Origin: an uncultured Clostridia bacterium
GTDB lineage: Bacteria > Bacillota > Clostridia > UMGS1883
DNA: 64,000 nt
Direction of reading: 5' to 3'
NCBI GenBank assembly: GCA_934476455.1
Contig: CAKSNY010000002.1
Location: 1-64,000, forward strand
Part shown: piece after piece, positions 23,154-32,238 of the stretch
Position numbering within the stretch: position 1 is the stretch's first letter
Layout of the letters: every line of letters begins with the position of its first letter
Notes under the pieces: model-generated
What the model was told of the DNA's origin: nothing
The model's database searches: none
Seen by the model: the letters and a program-made list of their open reading frames with translations, nothing else
Made by a program: the position numbers and the translations under genes

Positions 23154-25652
23154 TCACTTTTTTGTTTCGTACCAGCTTTTGCCTATGTTTACATCTGCGC
23201 GCAGCGGAACGGACAGGTTTGCCGCGTTTTCCATTTCGCGCTTTAGTATGCCGGCGGCTTTTTCCGCGCAGTGCACCGGCACCTCGCATATAAGTTCATC
23301 GTGAACCTGAAGTATAAGGGAGGCCTCAGGGCATTCTTTCTTAAGCGCATCGTAAACCTTAACCATTGCAATTTTAATAATGTCCGCAGCTGTTCCCTGA
23401 ATAGGGGTATTCATTGCGGCACGTTCACCGAAAGAGCGCATATTAAAGTTTTTTGCCTTAAGCTCGGGAATATAGCGCCTGCGCCCGAAAAGGGTGGTTA
23501 CAAAGCCGTTTTCGGCTGCATCATTTACTGTTTTTTCCATATATTCTCTTACACCGCTGTAATTTTTGAAGTAGTTTTCTATATACTCCTTTGCTTCACG
23601 GCGCGTTATCTTTAATTCGGAGGAAAGCGAAAATTCGCTTTGTCCGTAAATTATGCCGAAATTTACCGTTTTTGCCCTTTGGCGCATTGTGTCGGTAACC
23701 ATAAACGGGGCAACGCCGAACACCTGCGAGGCGGTAAGGGTGTGAATATCCTCATCATTTTTAAATGCGGAAATCATTTTTTCGTCGCCGGACATATGCG
23801 CAAGCACCCTAAGCTCTATCTGCGAATAGTCTGCGCCTGCAAGCACACATCCCTCGCGCGCGACAAATATTTTCCTAAATTCGCGCCCGATGTCCGTACG
23901 AACGGGTATGTTTTGCAGATTCGGCTCGGCAGAGCTTATCCGCCCCGTAGCCGTAACCGTTTGATTAAGCGTGGAATGTATTCGGTCATTTTCGTCCAAA
24001 AGCGGCAAAAATGCGTCTGCGTAGGTGCTTTTAAGCTTTGAAAGATGGCGGTATTCTATAATGCAGTCTATTATTTCGTGCTTTGACCTAAGCTTTTCCA
24101 AAACGCCCGAATCGGTGGAGTAACCGGTTTTCGTTTTCTTAATGGCAGGAAGACCCATATCCTCAAACAAAAGCTTTCCGAGCTGCTTGGGAGAGTTAAT
24201 GTTAAAAGGCGCGCCCGCCATAAAATATATGCTTTGTTCAAGGGCAGATATTCTTTCGCCAAGCTTTTGTGAAAGATTTGTAAGCTCGCCGCGGTCTATC
24301 TTAAAGCCTGCCTGCTCCATTGAAAAAAGCACCTTTTCAAGCGGCAGCTCAATATCAAAAAGAAGGCTGTGCTGCCCGCGGCTGTCTATAAGCTTAAGCA
24401 AAATATCCGCAAGGCGCGGCAAAGACTGCGCCCCGCACAAAAGCGAGTTTTCCGCGCACAAATCAAAAAAGTTATAGTCGGAACGCGTCGGGTCGGCAAG
24501 ATATGCCGCAACAGCTGCGTCATAAAAGCTGCCGCGTACGGTTATGCCGCTTTTTAAAAGGTCGGTGCAAGCCTCTTTATACCCGCAGGTAACTTTTTCT
24601 ATGCGCTCGTCCCCAAGTATATCTGCGGCGTCTTTTTTTGCACAGGAATAGGTTTTATCGTTTAAGGCAAATTCTATATTTTCGCCGCTTAATATAAAGA
24701 AAAAACTGTCTTTTTCCCGCGCTGCTTTAAGTGCGTTTTCATCGGCAGGGAGAACGGACGCCTCCTTTGGTACGGCATTTTCGCTTTCGCAAAGCCTGCC
24801 GGAAAGCTTTTTAAGCTCCAGAAAATCCAAAAGCTCTTTAAGCTTGGGAATATCGCATTTTGCGCGCTTTGCATCCTCCGGACAAAAATCAACCGGTACA
24901 AAGCGGTCTATCGTGCAAAGCTTAAGGCACATATAAGCGTCCTCACGCCCGCAGGACAGCTTTTCGCGCGCCGCTTTTTTTATAGCAGGGCTGCCGATAT
25001 TTTCGTACAGACCGTCCAGCGTATGAAAATTTTTAATTATTTCAAATGCCGTTTTTTCACCTATGCCGCGCACACCGGGAATATTGTCGGACGAATCGCC
25101 CATAAGCGCCTTAACGCTTATAAATTCCGTCGGGGTAACGCCGTATTTTTCAAAAACGCCGTCTTCGTCCAAAACCTCTGTCGAGGTTTGCCCCATACGC
25201 GACGTTGTAAGAAGCACGCTTGTATTTTTGCTTGCAAGCTGCAAATCGTCCTTATCACCTGTTATAATTCCGCACCACACGCCTTTTTCGTCGCATATAC
25301 GGCTTACGGTGCCTATTATGTCGTCCGCCTCATATCCTTCAAGGGAGAGCTGCTTTATGTTCATCGCGGATAAAATGTCTTTAAGGTATGGCATTTGCGC
25401 CGCAAGGTCGTCGGGCATACCCTTTCTTTGCGCCTTATATTCCGCATACATTTTATGGCGGAAGGTGGGTGCTTTAAGGTCGAACGCAACCAAAAGATAT
25501 TCGGGGGAATATTCGTCAATGTACTTTTGCATTATGTTTATAAAGCCGTAAATTGCGTTTGTGGGTATTCCGCTTTTGGTAGAAAGCGGGCGCACACCGT
25601 AGTATGCACGGTTTACAATGCTGTTACCGTCTATTACAAGTAGTTTTTCCAT
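23154..25652 (-). CDS. polA: DNA polymerase I
   Basis: An 832-residue protein. N-terminal 5'-3' exonuclease (1-290; VIDGNSIVNRAYYGVRPLS, acidic DKDDLQL), a central 3'-5' exonuclease-like domain without the DxE/exo motifs, and an intact polymerase: motif A ADYSQIELRVLAHMSGD, motif B RQRAKTVNFGIIYG, motif C LQVHDELICEVP. So it can polymerise and remove RNA primers but has no recognisable proofreading site, as in Bacillus and Taq enzymes. It sits second in an operon after a stalk-domain protein and before coaE. Confidence 0.95.
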   Translation of the reverse strand: MEKLLVIDGNSIVNRAYYGVRPLSTKSGIPTNAIYGFINIMQKYIDEYSPEYLLVAFDLKAPTFRHKMYAEYKAQRKGMPDDLAAQMPYLKDILSAMNIKQLSLEGYEADDIIGTVSRICDEKGVWCGIITGDKDDLQLASKNTSVLLTTSRMGQTSTEVLDEDGVFEKYGVTPTEFISVKALMGDSSDNIPGVRGIGEKTAFEIIKNFHTLDGLYENIGSPAIKKAAREKLSCGREDAYMCLKLCTIDRFVPVDFCPEDAKRAKCDIPKLKELLDFLELKKLSGRLCESENAVPKEASVLPADENALKAAREKDSFFFILSGENIEFALNDKTYSCAKKDAADILGDERIEKVTCGYKEACTDLLKSGITVRGSFYDAAVAAYLADPTRSDYNFFDLCAENSLLCGAQSLPRLADILLKLIDSRGQHSLLFDIELPLEKVLFSMEQAGFKIDRGELTNLSQKLGERISALEQSIYFMAGAPFNINSPKQLGKLLFEDMGLPAIKKTKTGYSTDSGVLEKLRSKHEIIDCIIEYRHLSKLKSTYADAFLPLLDENDRIHSTLNQTVTATGRISSAEPNLQNIPVRTDIGREFRKIFVAREGCVLAGADYSQIELRVLAHMSGDEKMISAFKNDEDIHTLTASQVFGVAPFMVTDTMRQRAKTVNFGIIYGQSEFSLSSELKITRREAKEYIENYFKNYSGVREYMEKTVNDAAENGFVTTLFGRRRYIPELKAKNFNMRSFGERAAMNTPIQGTAADIIKIAMVKVYDALKKECPEASLILQVHDELICEVPVHCAEKAAGILKREMENAANLSVPLRADVNIGKSWYETKK

Positions 25653-25667
25653 TTGTTTTGTCCTTTT

Positions 25668-27020
25668 CTAATATATTCTTACGGCGTCCTTGCTGCCTTT
25701 TTTTATTACAAATATTTTCCCGTCGGGCGAGGCAATGTCGCTTCCTGTATAAATCCACGGGAAAAGCTTTGTAAGCTTTTCGTTTTCATAGCAAAAGTAG
25801 CCGTCGTTTGCGGCGGAAACCTCATACGTTTCGATAGGGGGGATGTCGTTATTTGCCCATTCGCACTTAAGGTAAAGCTTGTTTTGGGCTGCGCCGATAA
25901 GCTTCATCGAGCCGTAATCGGGGAATAAATCGTTAATACACATAACGCTGCCATCGGCAGAAATTTTGTAAAGCTTTTCTCCGCTTGTTGCCATTCCTTT
26001 CCAATGTATGTAGCGGATTGCATTTACGTATATATCATCTCCGAGCGCGGTACAGTTTGTAAAATAGGCGTCCTCCTGCACAAAAACGTATTTGCCGCCG
26101 AGGATTAAAAAGCCGTAGCGCTCAAACGGGGTGTACGGCGGGGGGATTTCATCTGGTGTAGATGTATATATAACAACGTTAAGAAATTTTATGCCGTTCA
26201 TTTCTTCAACCGAGGCATATCCCGATAAATCCGACGCGCTGCCGCCGTTTTCAAGGTGCTTTACCGTGCCGAGCTTTACCCCGCCCACAAGGTAGGAGGT
26301 GCCGTCAAACGTAACGTCCTCCGATTTTTCATATTTTGGGTATGTCGTTTGATAAAGCGCATCATAAGAGGCAAAGCCCTCGCTCTCAAGGGTGGTTTTT
26401 GTAAGCTGCCCGGTTTTATAATTAAGCCTGAAATACTCGTCCTCGTAATCGGACGGCGCCTGACGGTGTAAAAGCGCATTTTCGCTGTCCAGCGAAAAAA
26501 GGCGGCTTAGAAAATCTTTAGTATCTTCACGGTAGGTTAAAAGGGTAAAGGTGTTGTTTTCCCACGAAACCGTCCAGTTAAACTCCTCGGCGGCAAAACG
26601 CCACGTCATGGGAAAATATGTTACGCCGCGGAAATTTAAGAGCGGGTACTCCTCTTTTTGATTGTCGATAAGCTTTCCGTTTATATATATGGGGTAAGAG
26701 GGAAGAGATGCGTTATACGCAGCAGCGTTTTTCTGCGTGTCATACACGGGAAGACTGCCGGTTGAACGGTTGTAGGCAATATAAAGCTCGCTTCCCGTCC
26801 AGGTGGAGGTAAGGTTAAGCGCGCGGCAGTAATCGTACGTCATAGGAAAATACGTTATGTCTTTATACGAAATAAGCGGATATTGTGAGTCGGCATAATA
26901 CACATCGCAGTCTCCGATTATACATTTGTAGGTTGGTATAACCACCCTGACGTTTTGTGCATTTGCACTGCCTGTATACAGCGCCAAAGCAAAAAGCATT
27001 GCCACAAGAATACGTTTCAT
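25668..27020 (-). CDS. Exported protein with two stalk (CuAO-N-like) repeats, function unknown
   Basis: A 450-residue exported protein: signal peptide ending at about SANA (residue 21), then two tandem copper-amine-oxidase-like stalk repeats marked YPLISYKDITYFPMTYDYCRALN and, about 90 residues later, YPLLNFRGVTYFPMTWRFAAEEFNW. The C-terminal ~270 residues are a beta-rich region with no catalytic motif that I recognise. ATG 27020 follows GGGAGGCGATTTT; a longer start at 27035 lacks a ribosome site. Probably a wall-associated scaffold. It is first in the polA operon, though no functional link to DNA replication is evident. Confidence 0.7.
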   Translation of the reverse strand: MKRILVAMLFALALYTGSANAQNVRVVIPTYKCIIGDCDVYYADSQYPLISYKDITYFPMTYDYCRALNLTSTWTGSELYIAYNRSTGSLPVYDTQKNAAAYNASLPSYPIYINGKLIDNQKEEYPLLNFRGVTYFPMTWRFAAEEFNWTVSWENNTFTLLTYREDTKDFLSRLFSLDSENALLHRQAPSDYEDEYFRLNYKTGQLTKTTLESEGFASYDALYQTTYPKYEKSEDVTFDGTSYLVGGVKLGTVKHLENGGSASDLSGYASVEEMNGIKFLNVVIYTSTPDEIPPPYTPFERYGFLILGGKYVFVQEDAYFTNCTALGDDIYVNAIRYIHWKGMATSGEKLYKISADGSVMCINDLFPDYGSMKLIGAAQNKLYLKCEWANNDIPPIETYEVSAANDGYFCYENEKLTKLFPWIYTGSDIASPDGKIFVIKKGSKDAVRIY

Positions 27021-27046
27021 AAAATCGCCTCCCATTCTTGTTTTTA

Positions 27047-27075
27047 ATTATCGCATAAACAGACGGAAAAATCAA
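27047..27075 (-). promoter_or_regulatory. Promoter of the stalk protein-polA-coaE-apbE operon
   Basis: Minus strand TTGATT, 17 bases, GATAAT, close ahead of the GGGAGG ribosome site. Confidence 0.6.
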
Positions 27076-27124
27076 GGCATATGTGAATATACGTGCATAA
27101 AATACAAAAAATATAAAAAAATAC

Positions 27125-27153
27125 TTGCATTTTTACGCCCTTTCTGTTACAAT
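27125..27153 (+). promoter_or_regulatory. Promoter of rpmB
   Basis: TTGCAT, 17 bases, TACAAT; followed by TAAGGAGG before the rpmB start. The rpsT promoter at 35114 has almost the same boxes. Confidence 0.75.
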
Positions 27154-27198
27154 GTTAAATGCACGTTATGAAATGAATCCTAAGGAGGTAAAATAGAT

Positions 27199-27387
27199 AT
27201 GGCTAAATGTGATGTATGCGGCAAGGGCGTAACCTTTGGTATAAAGGTAAGCCACTCGCACAGAAGATCTAACCGTTCTTGGAAGCCCAACGTTAAAACA
27301 GTAAAGGCTGTTGTAAACGGCACACCCAAGACAATACACGTTTGCTCCCGTTGCTTAAGAAGCGGAAAAGTAGTAAGAGCTATATAA
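27199..27387 (+). CDS. rpmB: 50S ribosomal protein L28, zinc-binding type
   Basis: A 62-residue protein. CDVCGKG at the start and CSRCLRSGKV near the end form a four-Cys zinc ribbon (the C+ form). SHSHRRSNRSWKPNVKTV is the L28 signature. ATG 27199 after TAAGGAGGT. It is monocistronic with its own promoter and terminator. Confidence 0.97.
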   Translation: MAKCDVCGKGVTFGIKVSHSHRRSNRSWKPNVKTVKAVVNGTPKTIHVCSRCLRSGKVVRAI

Positions 27388-27414
27388 CCACCTCTTAGAT
27401 AGGGAACAATCATA

Positions 27415-27439
27415 GGCAGCCCGTTTGGGGTGCCTTTTT
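27415..27439 (+). terminator. Terminator of rpmB
   Basis: GGCAGCCC, loop GTTT, GGGGTGCC, then TTTTTG. Confidence 0.75.
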
Positions 27440-27451
27440 GTGTTGCAAAAA

Positions 27452-27770
27452 GGAGTTGTTTAAAAAGCCACAACCCGATAAGGAAGTATTGGTTTTGAAA
27501 GCCGTTCTTTAAGTTTATACTTCGTAAACAGGCAGCCGTATACGTCAGTATTACGACTGCCTGTTTACTTGTCTAAATCTTAAATTCCGACCTTCAAAAC
27601 TGCTTTGCACCCTGTAAACAATATTTTTTGATGAAGTTCAAGGCAAAAAAGCGAGTAATCCTGTCGGATTTCGAGCCTTTTTTAACGCTGAAATTCGCAA
27701 AAAAGATGTTTAGCAGGGCAATACTTCCTTGCCGGGCTGTGGCTAAAGCCATTGACTTTTAAACAACTCC
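27452..27770. mobile_element. Non-coding inverted-repeat element, type 1 (MITE-like)
   Basis: A 319-base stretch with no gene, bounded by inverted ends: GGAGTTGTTTAAAA at the left and TTTTAAACAACTCC at the right, extended inward by imperfectly matching CACAACCCGATAAGGAAGTATT-like sequence on both sides. Inside, GTAAACAGGCAG (27524-27535) pairs with CTGCCTGTTTAC (27557-27568). It could be a miniature transposable element or a structured RNA. No second copy is seen in the window, and no clear target duplication. Confidence 0.6.
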
Positions 27771-27779
27771 TTCGCTCAA

Positions 27780-28086
27780 GGGGATAGGAAAAAAAGATTC
27801 GGAACGGACAAACTTCAGGCATATTGGATTCTGTTGTATTATGCCACGCCCGAAGGTGTACATAACAGGGCATCCCGAAAACCAAAGGTTTTTGGGAAAA
27901 AGGAGATACAGCGCTGATTTCGACGCCCGAGAGGTGAAGTTTGTTCGTAGCAAAAAGGCTTATAAATACGGGAAAATCGGATATAATGAGATTTTTCTGC
28001 CAAAATCGAGTTTTTAAACTGTTTTTATGGTTGCAAGCTCTTTATTATAATCGCCTTTTTGCGTTCCGGACTTTTTTAACATCCCC
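27780..28086. mobile_element. Non-coding inverted-repeat element, type 2 (GGGG/CCCC ends), long copy
   Basis: 307 bases bounded by GGGGATAGGAAAAAAAG-ATTCGGAACGG at the left and CGTTCCGGACTTTTTTAAC-ATCCCC at the right, imperfect inverted repeats of ~28 bases. Short versions or ends occur at 58511, 63955 and 16499. The right end lies three bases beyond the pyrR stop codon. The interior has several weak hairpins and no credible coding frame. Best explanation is a non-autonomous mobile repeat; a structured terminator or RNA is possible. Confidence 0.6.
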
Positions 28087-28089
28087 TTT

Positions 28090-28629
28090 TTATTCGCACA
28101 AATCAACCTTATCCACACCGTCTGTTTCGGCAAGTTGTACGCGCACAATTTCGCTTTTTGACGTGGGTATGTTTTTCCCGACATAGTCGGCGCGTATCGG
28201 AAGCTCCCTGTGCCCGCGGTCAACAAGCACCGCAAGCTGAACCTTTGCGGCTCTGCCGCAGCTCATCACGGCGTCAAGCGCAGCGCGCACCGTGCGCCCG
28301 GTATAAATAACATCGTCTACCAATATTACGTTTTTTCCCGTAACGTCAAAATCTATTGCGGCGCAGTTAACATTCGGTTCACCGGAAATATGCGTTAAAT
28401 CATCACGGTAAAAGGTTATATCAATTGTTGCCGTAGGAACGCTTTTCCCTTCAATCGACATAATGCAGTCGGCAATGCGGCGGGCAATGGGTACGCCGCG
28501 TGTTTTTATTCCGATAAGGCAAAGCGCGGATAAATCGTCGTTTTTTTCGATTATTTCGTGTGAAATTCTTTTTATTGTACGGGAAATGGCGCTTGCGTCG
28601 AATAAGTCTGCCTTTTTTATTTTAAGCAT
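28090..28629 (-). CDS. pyrR: Bifunctional pyr regulator/uracil phosphoribosyltransferase
   Basis: A 179-residue PRTase-fold protein with the PRPP-binding loop VILVDDVIYTGRTVRAAL, YRDDLT flap sequence and RGHRELPIRADYVGKNIPTS near the C-terminus, all PyrR features. It binds anti-antiterminator hairpins of pyr mRNAs when UMP is high and can make UMP from uracil. ATG 28629 is chosen after GAGAGGTGG. It is alone here; no pyr biosynthesis gene or pyr attenuator is in the window. Confidence 0.95.
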   Translation of the reverse strand: MLKIKKADLFDASAISRTIKRISHEIIEKNDDLSALCLIGIKTRGVPIARRIADCIMSIEGKSVPTATIDITFYRDDLTHISGEPNVNCAAIDFDVTGKNVILVDDVIYTGRTVRAALDAVMSCGRAAKVQLAVLVDRGHRELPIRADYVGKNIPTSKSEIVRVQLAETDGVDKVDLCE

Positions 28630-28658
28630 TGTAAAAGCCACCTCTCTTTTGTTATCTT

Positions 28659-28687
28659 AATATAACACAGCATCCCGAAAAAGTAAA
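28659..28687 (-). promoter_or_regulatory. Candidate promoter of pyrR
   Basis: Minus strand TTTACT, 17 bases, TATATT, then a short leader to GAGAGGTGG. No PyrR-binding hairpin is evident in the leader. Confidence 0.5.
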
Positions 28688-28811
28688 TATTTATTAAAAA
28701 AATAGCGGCTGTTTTCACGATATTTTATTTTTTTGCCCCGTCCCTGCAAAAAATCTGCGGTAAAGCTAAAAAAATGTAACCTGCCGCGCGCAGGAACACG
28801 GAAAAATTTTC

Positions 28812-28840
28812 TTTACTACTGTTAAAATTTGTGCTATAAT
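28812..28840 (+). promoter_or_regulatory. Candidate promoter of the 28861 gene and pncB
   Basis: TTTACT, 17 bases, TATAAT, ending 21 bases before ATG 28861; same box type as the hpf promoter. Confidence 0.6.
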
Positions 28841-28860
28841 CAAACGAAGAGGTGATATGT

Positions 28861-29142
28861 ATGGAGGAAAAGACAATCCTCAGCTACAAGGGAAAACCCA
28901 TGGTTCGCCGCGGTGATGTTATCTATTACGGCGATATGAACGAGCGCTATATAATAATATTTACAATTAAATCGAAAAAGAAGGTCGGCGATATGGAGGT
29001 TGCCGACAGCGTTTCCATAGACCTTTGCACAAACAGGGGAACAGGTAAAGAAAAGGTAATAAAAAAAGCAAACCGCGAAAGCCTGTACGAAGCCATAGAT
29101 ATTGCAGAATTTTGGCTTGAGGACGCGCTTGAAAACGGCTGA
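28861..29142 (+). CDS. Small conserved-looking protein of unknown function
   Basis: A 93-residue soluble protein (MEEKTILSYKGKPMVRRGD ... EFWLEDALENG), mixed beta then helical, with no metal or catalytic motif. Start ATG 28861 after GAAGAGGTGA; the GTG at 28852 lies in that site. It is 23 bases ahead of pncB and likely co-transcribed. I do not recognise the family. Confidence 0.75.
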   Translation: MEEKTILSYKGKPMVRRGDVIYYGDMNERYIIIFTIKSKKKVGDMEVADSVSIDLCTNRGTGKEKVIKKANRESLYEAIDIAEFWLEDALENG

Positions 29143-29165
29143 TTTTTAAAAAAGGGGCCAAAAAT

Positions 29166-30611
29166 ATGCTTAATGAAAGAGAAAACCTTACCATGCTTGC
29201 AGACTTTTACGAGTTTACAATGGCAAACGGGTATTTTATAAACAATGTCGGCGACAGGATATGCTATTTTGATTTATATTTCCGCACAGTTCCCGATAAC
29301 GGGGGCTTTGCAATTATGGCGGGAACGCAGCAGGCTATAGAATATATGAAAAGCCTTGCTTTTGATGAAGAGGATATAGAGTATCTGCGCAGTAAAGGCA
29401 TTTTTGACGAAAGGTTTTTGGATTACCTTCGCAATTTTAAGTTTTCGTGCGATGTTTGGGCAATTCCCGAGGGTACGCCAGTTTTTCCGCACGAGCCGCT
29501 TATTACCGTTCGCGGGCCGGCAATTCAGGCGCAGCTTTTGGAAACAATGCTGCTGCTTACAATAAACCACCAAACGCTTATTGCGACAAAGGCAAACCGC
29601 ATTGTGCGCGCGGCACAGGGGCGCAGCGTGATGGAGTTTGGCTCGCGCAGGGCACACGGTACAAACAGCGCCGTTTTGGGCGCGCGAGCGGCATACATTG
29701 CCGGCTGCGTGGGAACCGCCTGTGCTTTGAGCGACGAGCTTTATTCCATACCGGCGCTCGGTACGATGGCGCACAGCTGGGTGCAGATGTTTCCGACAGA
29801 GTATGACGCATTCAAGGCATACGCCGAGGCATATCCCGACGGCTGCACGCTTCTTATAGATACGTACAATGTTTTAAAAAGCGGGCTTCCGAATGCTATA
29901 AAGGTATTTAACGAGTGCGTAGTTCCGCGCGGATACCGCCCGAAGGGCGTTCGCATAGACAGCGGCGATATTACCTACCTTACCGTAAAAATAAGAAAAG
30001 AGCTTGACCGCGCCGGGTTTGAGGATTGCGCAATTGTTGTGTCAAACTCGCTTGACGAATATATTATAACAGATACGCTTGCGCAGGGCGCAAAGATAGA
30101 TTCTTTCGGCGTGGGAGAAAGGCTTATCACGGCAAAAAGCTCGCCGGTGTTCGGCGGTGTGTACAAGCTTGTGGGGGTTGAAGAAAACGGCAAAGTGGTG
30201 CCGAAAATAAAAATAAGCGAAAACCCCGCAAAAATTACAATTCCCGATTTCAAGCAGGTTTACAGGCTGTACGATAATCAAACAGGTAAAGCAATAGCAG
30301 ATGTGATGACGCTTCATAATGAAGAGATTGATTCTTCAAAGCCGTACGAGATATTTGACCCCGTTCATACATGGAAGAAAAAAACCGTTACGGACTTTAC
30401 GGCGCGTAAGCTGCTGGTTAAAATTTTTGAAAACGGAAACTGTGTTTACGATTCGCCCCCGCTTGCAAAAATAAGAGAGTACTGCGCGCAGCAGATAGAT
30501 ACAATCTGGGACGAGGTAAAGCGGTTTGAAAATCCTCACAGATATTATGTTGATTTGTCGCAGAAGCTGTGGGATGTTCGCCGGGATTTACTGGAAAAAT
30601 ACTCTAAATAA
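29166..30611 (+). CDS. pncB: Nicotinate phosphoribosyltransferase
   Basis: A 481-residue type II PRTase. N-terminal MLADFYEFTMANGYF, EFGSRRAHGTNSAVLGARAAYIAG, GTMAHSWVQMF (phospho-His loop region), LLIDTYNVLKSGLPNA and GVRIDSGDITYLT are the NAPRTase motifs. It makes nicotinate mononucleotide from nicotinate, PRPP and ATP for NAD salvage. The terminator follows. Confidence 0.93.
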   Translation: MLNERENLTMLADFYEFTMANGYFINNVGDRICYFDLYFRTVPDNGGFAIMAGTQQAIEYMKSLAFDEEDIEYLRSKGIFDERFLDYLRNFKFSCDVWAIPEGTPVFPHEPLITVRGPAIQAQLLETMLLLTINHQTLIATKANRIVRAAQGRSVMEFGSRRAHGTNSAVLGARAAYIAGCVGTACALSDELYSIPALGTMAHSWVQMFPTEYDAFKAYAEAYPDGCTLLIDTYNVLKSGLPNAIKVFNECVVPRGYRPKGVRIDSGDITYLTVKIRKELDRAGFEDCAIVVSNSLDEYIITDTLAQGAKIDSFGVGERLITAKSSPVFGGVYKLVGVEENGKVVPKIKISENPAKITIPDFKQVYRLYDNQTGKAIADVMTLHNEEIDSSKPYEIFDPVHTWKKKTVTDFTARKLLVKIFENGNCVYDSPPLAKIREYCAQQIDTIWDEVKRFENPHRYYVDLSQKLWDVRRDLLEKYSK

Positions 30612-30616
30612 AAAAG

Positions 30617-30651
30617 GGGCGTACGGCAAAAAAAACGCTTTGCCGTGCGCT
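30617..30651 (+). terminator. Terminator of pncB
   Basis: GGCGTACGGCAAA with TTTGCCGTGCGCT; short T-rich tail. Same stem core as the terminators at 16464 and 61526. Confidence 0.7.
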
Positions 30652-30680
30652 CTGTTTGATTTTTCGGGGGGGTGTTTTAT

Positions 30681-31331
30681 ATGAATATTGATTTTGACGC
30701 GGCAATTTTTGACCTTGACGGCACGCTTGCCGATTCACTGGACGTATGGGACAAGATAGATTACGAATTTCTGGAAAAAAAGAGGGGAATACGCGTTCCC
30801 GACGATTATGTACATAAAATAGCCGCGATGAGTTTTTCCGAAACTGCGGAGTATACGAAAAGGCGCTTTAACCTCCCCGATACAACAGAGGAATTAAAAA
30901 ACGAATGGCGTGAAATGGCGCTTTACGAGTACAAGAACAACATAAAGCTGAAAAAAGGCGCGGGCGAATATTTGAAAATGCTTCAGCGGCGCGGCAAGAA
31001 AATTGTTCTTTGCACAAGCTCGCCGAGGTTTTTGTACGAGCCGTTCCTTAAAAATAACGGCGTATACAATCTGTTTGACGGTTTCGCCGATACCTGCGCC
31101 GCCAAGTGCGGAAAAACCGCTCCGGACGTGTTTTTGCTTGCCGCACAAAAAGCGCAGGCCGCCCCCGTGCGGTGCCTTGTTTTTGAGGATGTTTTGTCCG
31201 CCGCGCAGTGCGCAAAAAGCACGGGAATGGCGGTTTGCGGTGTTTTCGATAAAAGAAGCGCCCGCAATAAAGAGAAAATGCAGGCGCTGTGCGATATGTA
31301 TATAACAGAGTTTGCGGAAATTTCGGATTGA
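30681..31331 (+). CDS. HAD superfamily hydrolase (beta-phosphoglucomutase-like)
   Basis: A 216-residue HAD phosphatase with helical cap (subfamily IA). Motif I FDLDGTLADS, motif II LCTSS, conserved Lys in GKTAPDVFLLAA and motif IV FEDVLSAA. Substrate is not predictable; the family includes sugar-phosphate phosphatases and phosphoglucomutases. GGGGGG precedes ATG 30681. It is convergent with the transporter gene, six bases from its stop. Confidence 0.85.
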   Translation: MNIDFDAAIFDLDGTLADSLDVWDKIDYEFLEKKRGIRVPDDYVHKIAAMSFSETAEYTKRRFNLPDTTEELKNEWREMALYEYKNNIKLKKGAGEYLKMLQRRGKKIVLCTSSPRFLYEPFLKNNGVYNLFDGFADTCAAKCGKTAPDVFLLAAQKAQAAPVRCLVFEDVLSAAQCAKSTGMAVCGVFDKRSARNKEKMQALCDMYITEFAEISD

Positions 31332-31336
31332 GCAGA

Positions 31337-32236
31337 TTAAGATTTTTTCTTTCCGGTAAACGGCAGCGCGGGCTGCACCTCTGAAATGATTATGGCAAGA
31401 AATATTACGGCGAAGCCTGCAAAAAGCCTGGGCGTAACCGTTTCGGAGGTGAATATTACGGAAAATATTACGCCGAATACCGCCTCCAACGACAGTATGA
31501 GAGATGCTGTTGCCGGGGGCGTAAATTTTTGCCCCGTGTTTTGAAGAATATAGCATATGCACGTTGCAAAAACCGCAAGATAAAGTACAGACAAAATGTC
31601 GCGCGGGGCAAGCGTGCCCGGCAGCGATTCAAAAAGCAGCGCCGGCACAAGCGCAATTATGCCCGCAAAAACAAATTGCAGCATTGTTAAAACAAGAATG
31701 TTTTTATTCTTTGAAAATATTGACACCGAAACCATATGCAGCGCGTAAAACAGCCCGCCCAAAAGCGTAAGCGCGTCACCGCGGCATATAGAATTAAAGT
31801 CGCCCCCGCTCATAGATACAAGCGTTATTCCGAAAATACACAAAAATGCCGCCAAAATGTTATAAAGCGACGGGCGAATCTTTGATACACCCCAAAATAT
31901 AAACGGAACCAAAATACAGTAAACGGCGGTTAAAAATGCGTTTTTACCGGGTGTTGTGGCAGGGTCGGACAAGCCGAACGTCTGCGCTATGTAAGCCGAA
32001 ACAACAAGCGCCCCCATAACGGCGCCCTGCAAAATATAGCTTTTATCTATTATTTTTAAATATTTAAAAAGTATCGCGCAAAGTAGCACACCAGCTATCA
32101 AAAACCTTGCCGCAAGCAGCGTAAAAATACCGATATTTTCTATTGTGCCCTCCATAATAAAAAACGTGCTGCCCCATATAACCGTTGCCAAAAGCAGCGC
32201 AAGCTTTGCCAAAATTGATGTGGACTTTTTTGTCAT
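31337..32236 (-). CDS. DMT superfamily (EamA) transporter
   Basis: A 299-residue membrane protein with ten hydrophobic helices in two EamA repeats (LALLLATVIWGSTFFIMEG at the start; LSLEAVFGVIFSVIF in repeat two, the characteristic SLEP/A-type motif). Likely exports or imports a small metabolite; substrate unknown. It starts three bases after ybaK and shares its promoter. Confidence 0.88.
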   Translation of the reverse strand: MTKKSTSILAKLALLLATVIWGSTFFIMEGTIENIGIFTLLAARFLIAGVLLCAILFKYLKIIDKSYILQGAVMGALVVSAYIAQTFGLSDPATTPGKNAFLTAVYCILVPFIFWGVSKIRPSLYNILAAFLCIFGITLVSMSGGDFNSICRGDALTLLGGLFYALHMVSVSIFSKNKNILVLTMLQFVFAGIIALVPALLFESLPGTLAPRDILSVLYLAVFATCICYILQNTGQKFTPPATASLILSLEAVFGVIFSVIFTSETVTPRLFAGFAVIFLAIIISEVQPALPFTGKKKS

Positions 32237-32238
32237 TT

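Noticed and set aside
23154..25652. Missing proofreading motifs in polA as an anomaly
   Set aside because: Loss of the DxE exonuclease motifs is common in Gram-positive PolA and is not unusual here.
27452..28089. Short open frames in the rpmB-pyrR interval
   Set aside because: All overlap the inverted-repeat elements, lack ribosome sites and have odd composition.
28630..28700. Possible pyr attenuator ahead of pyrR
   Set aside because: The leader is too short and has no paired terminator/antiterminator stems or PyrR-binding loop.
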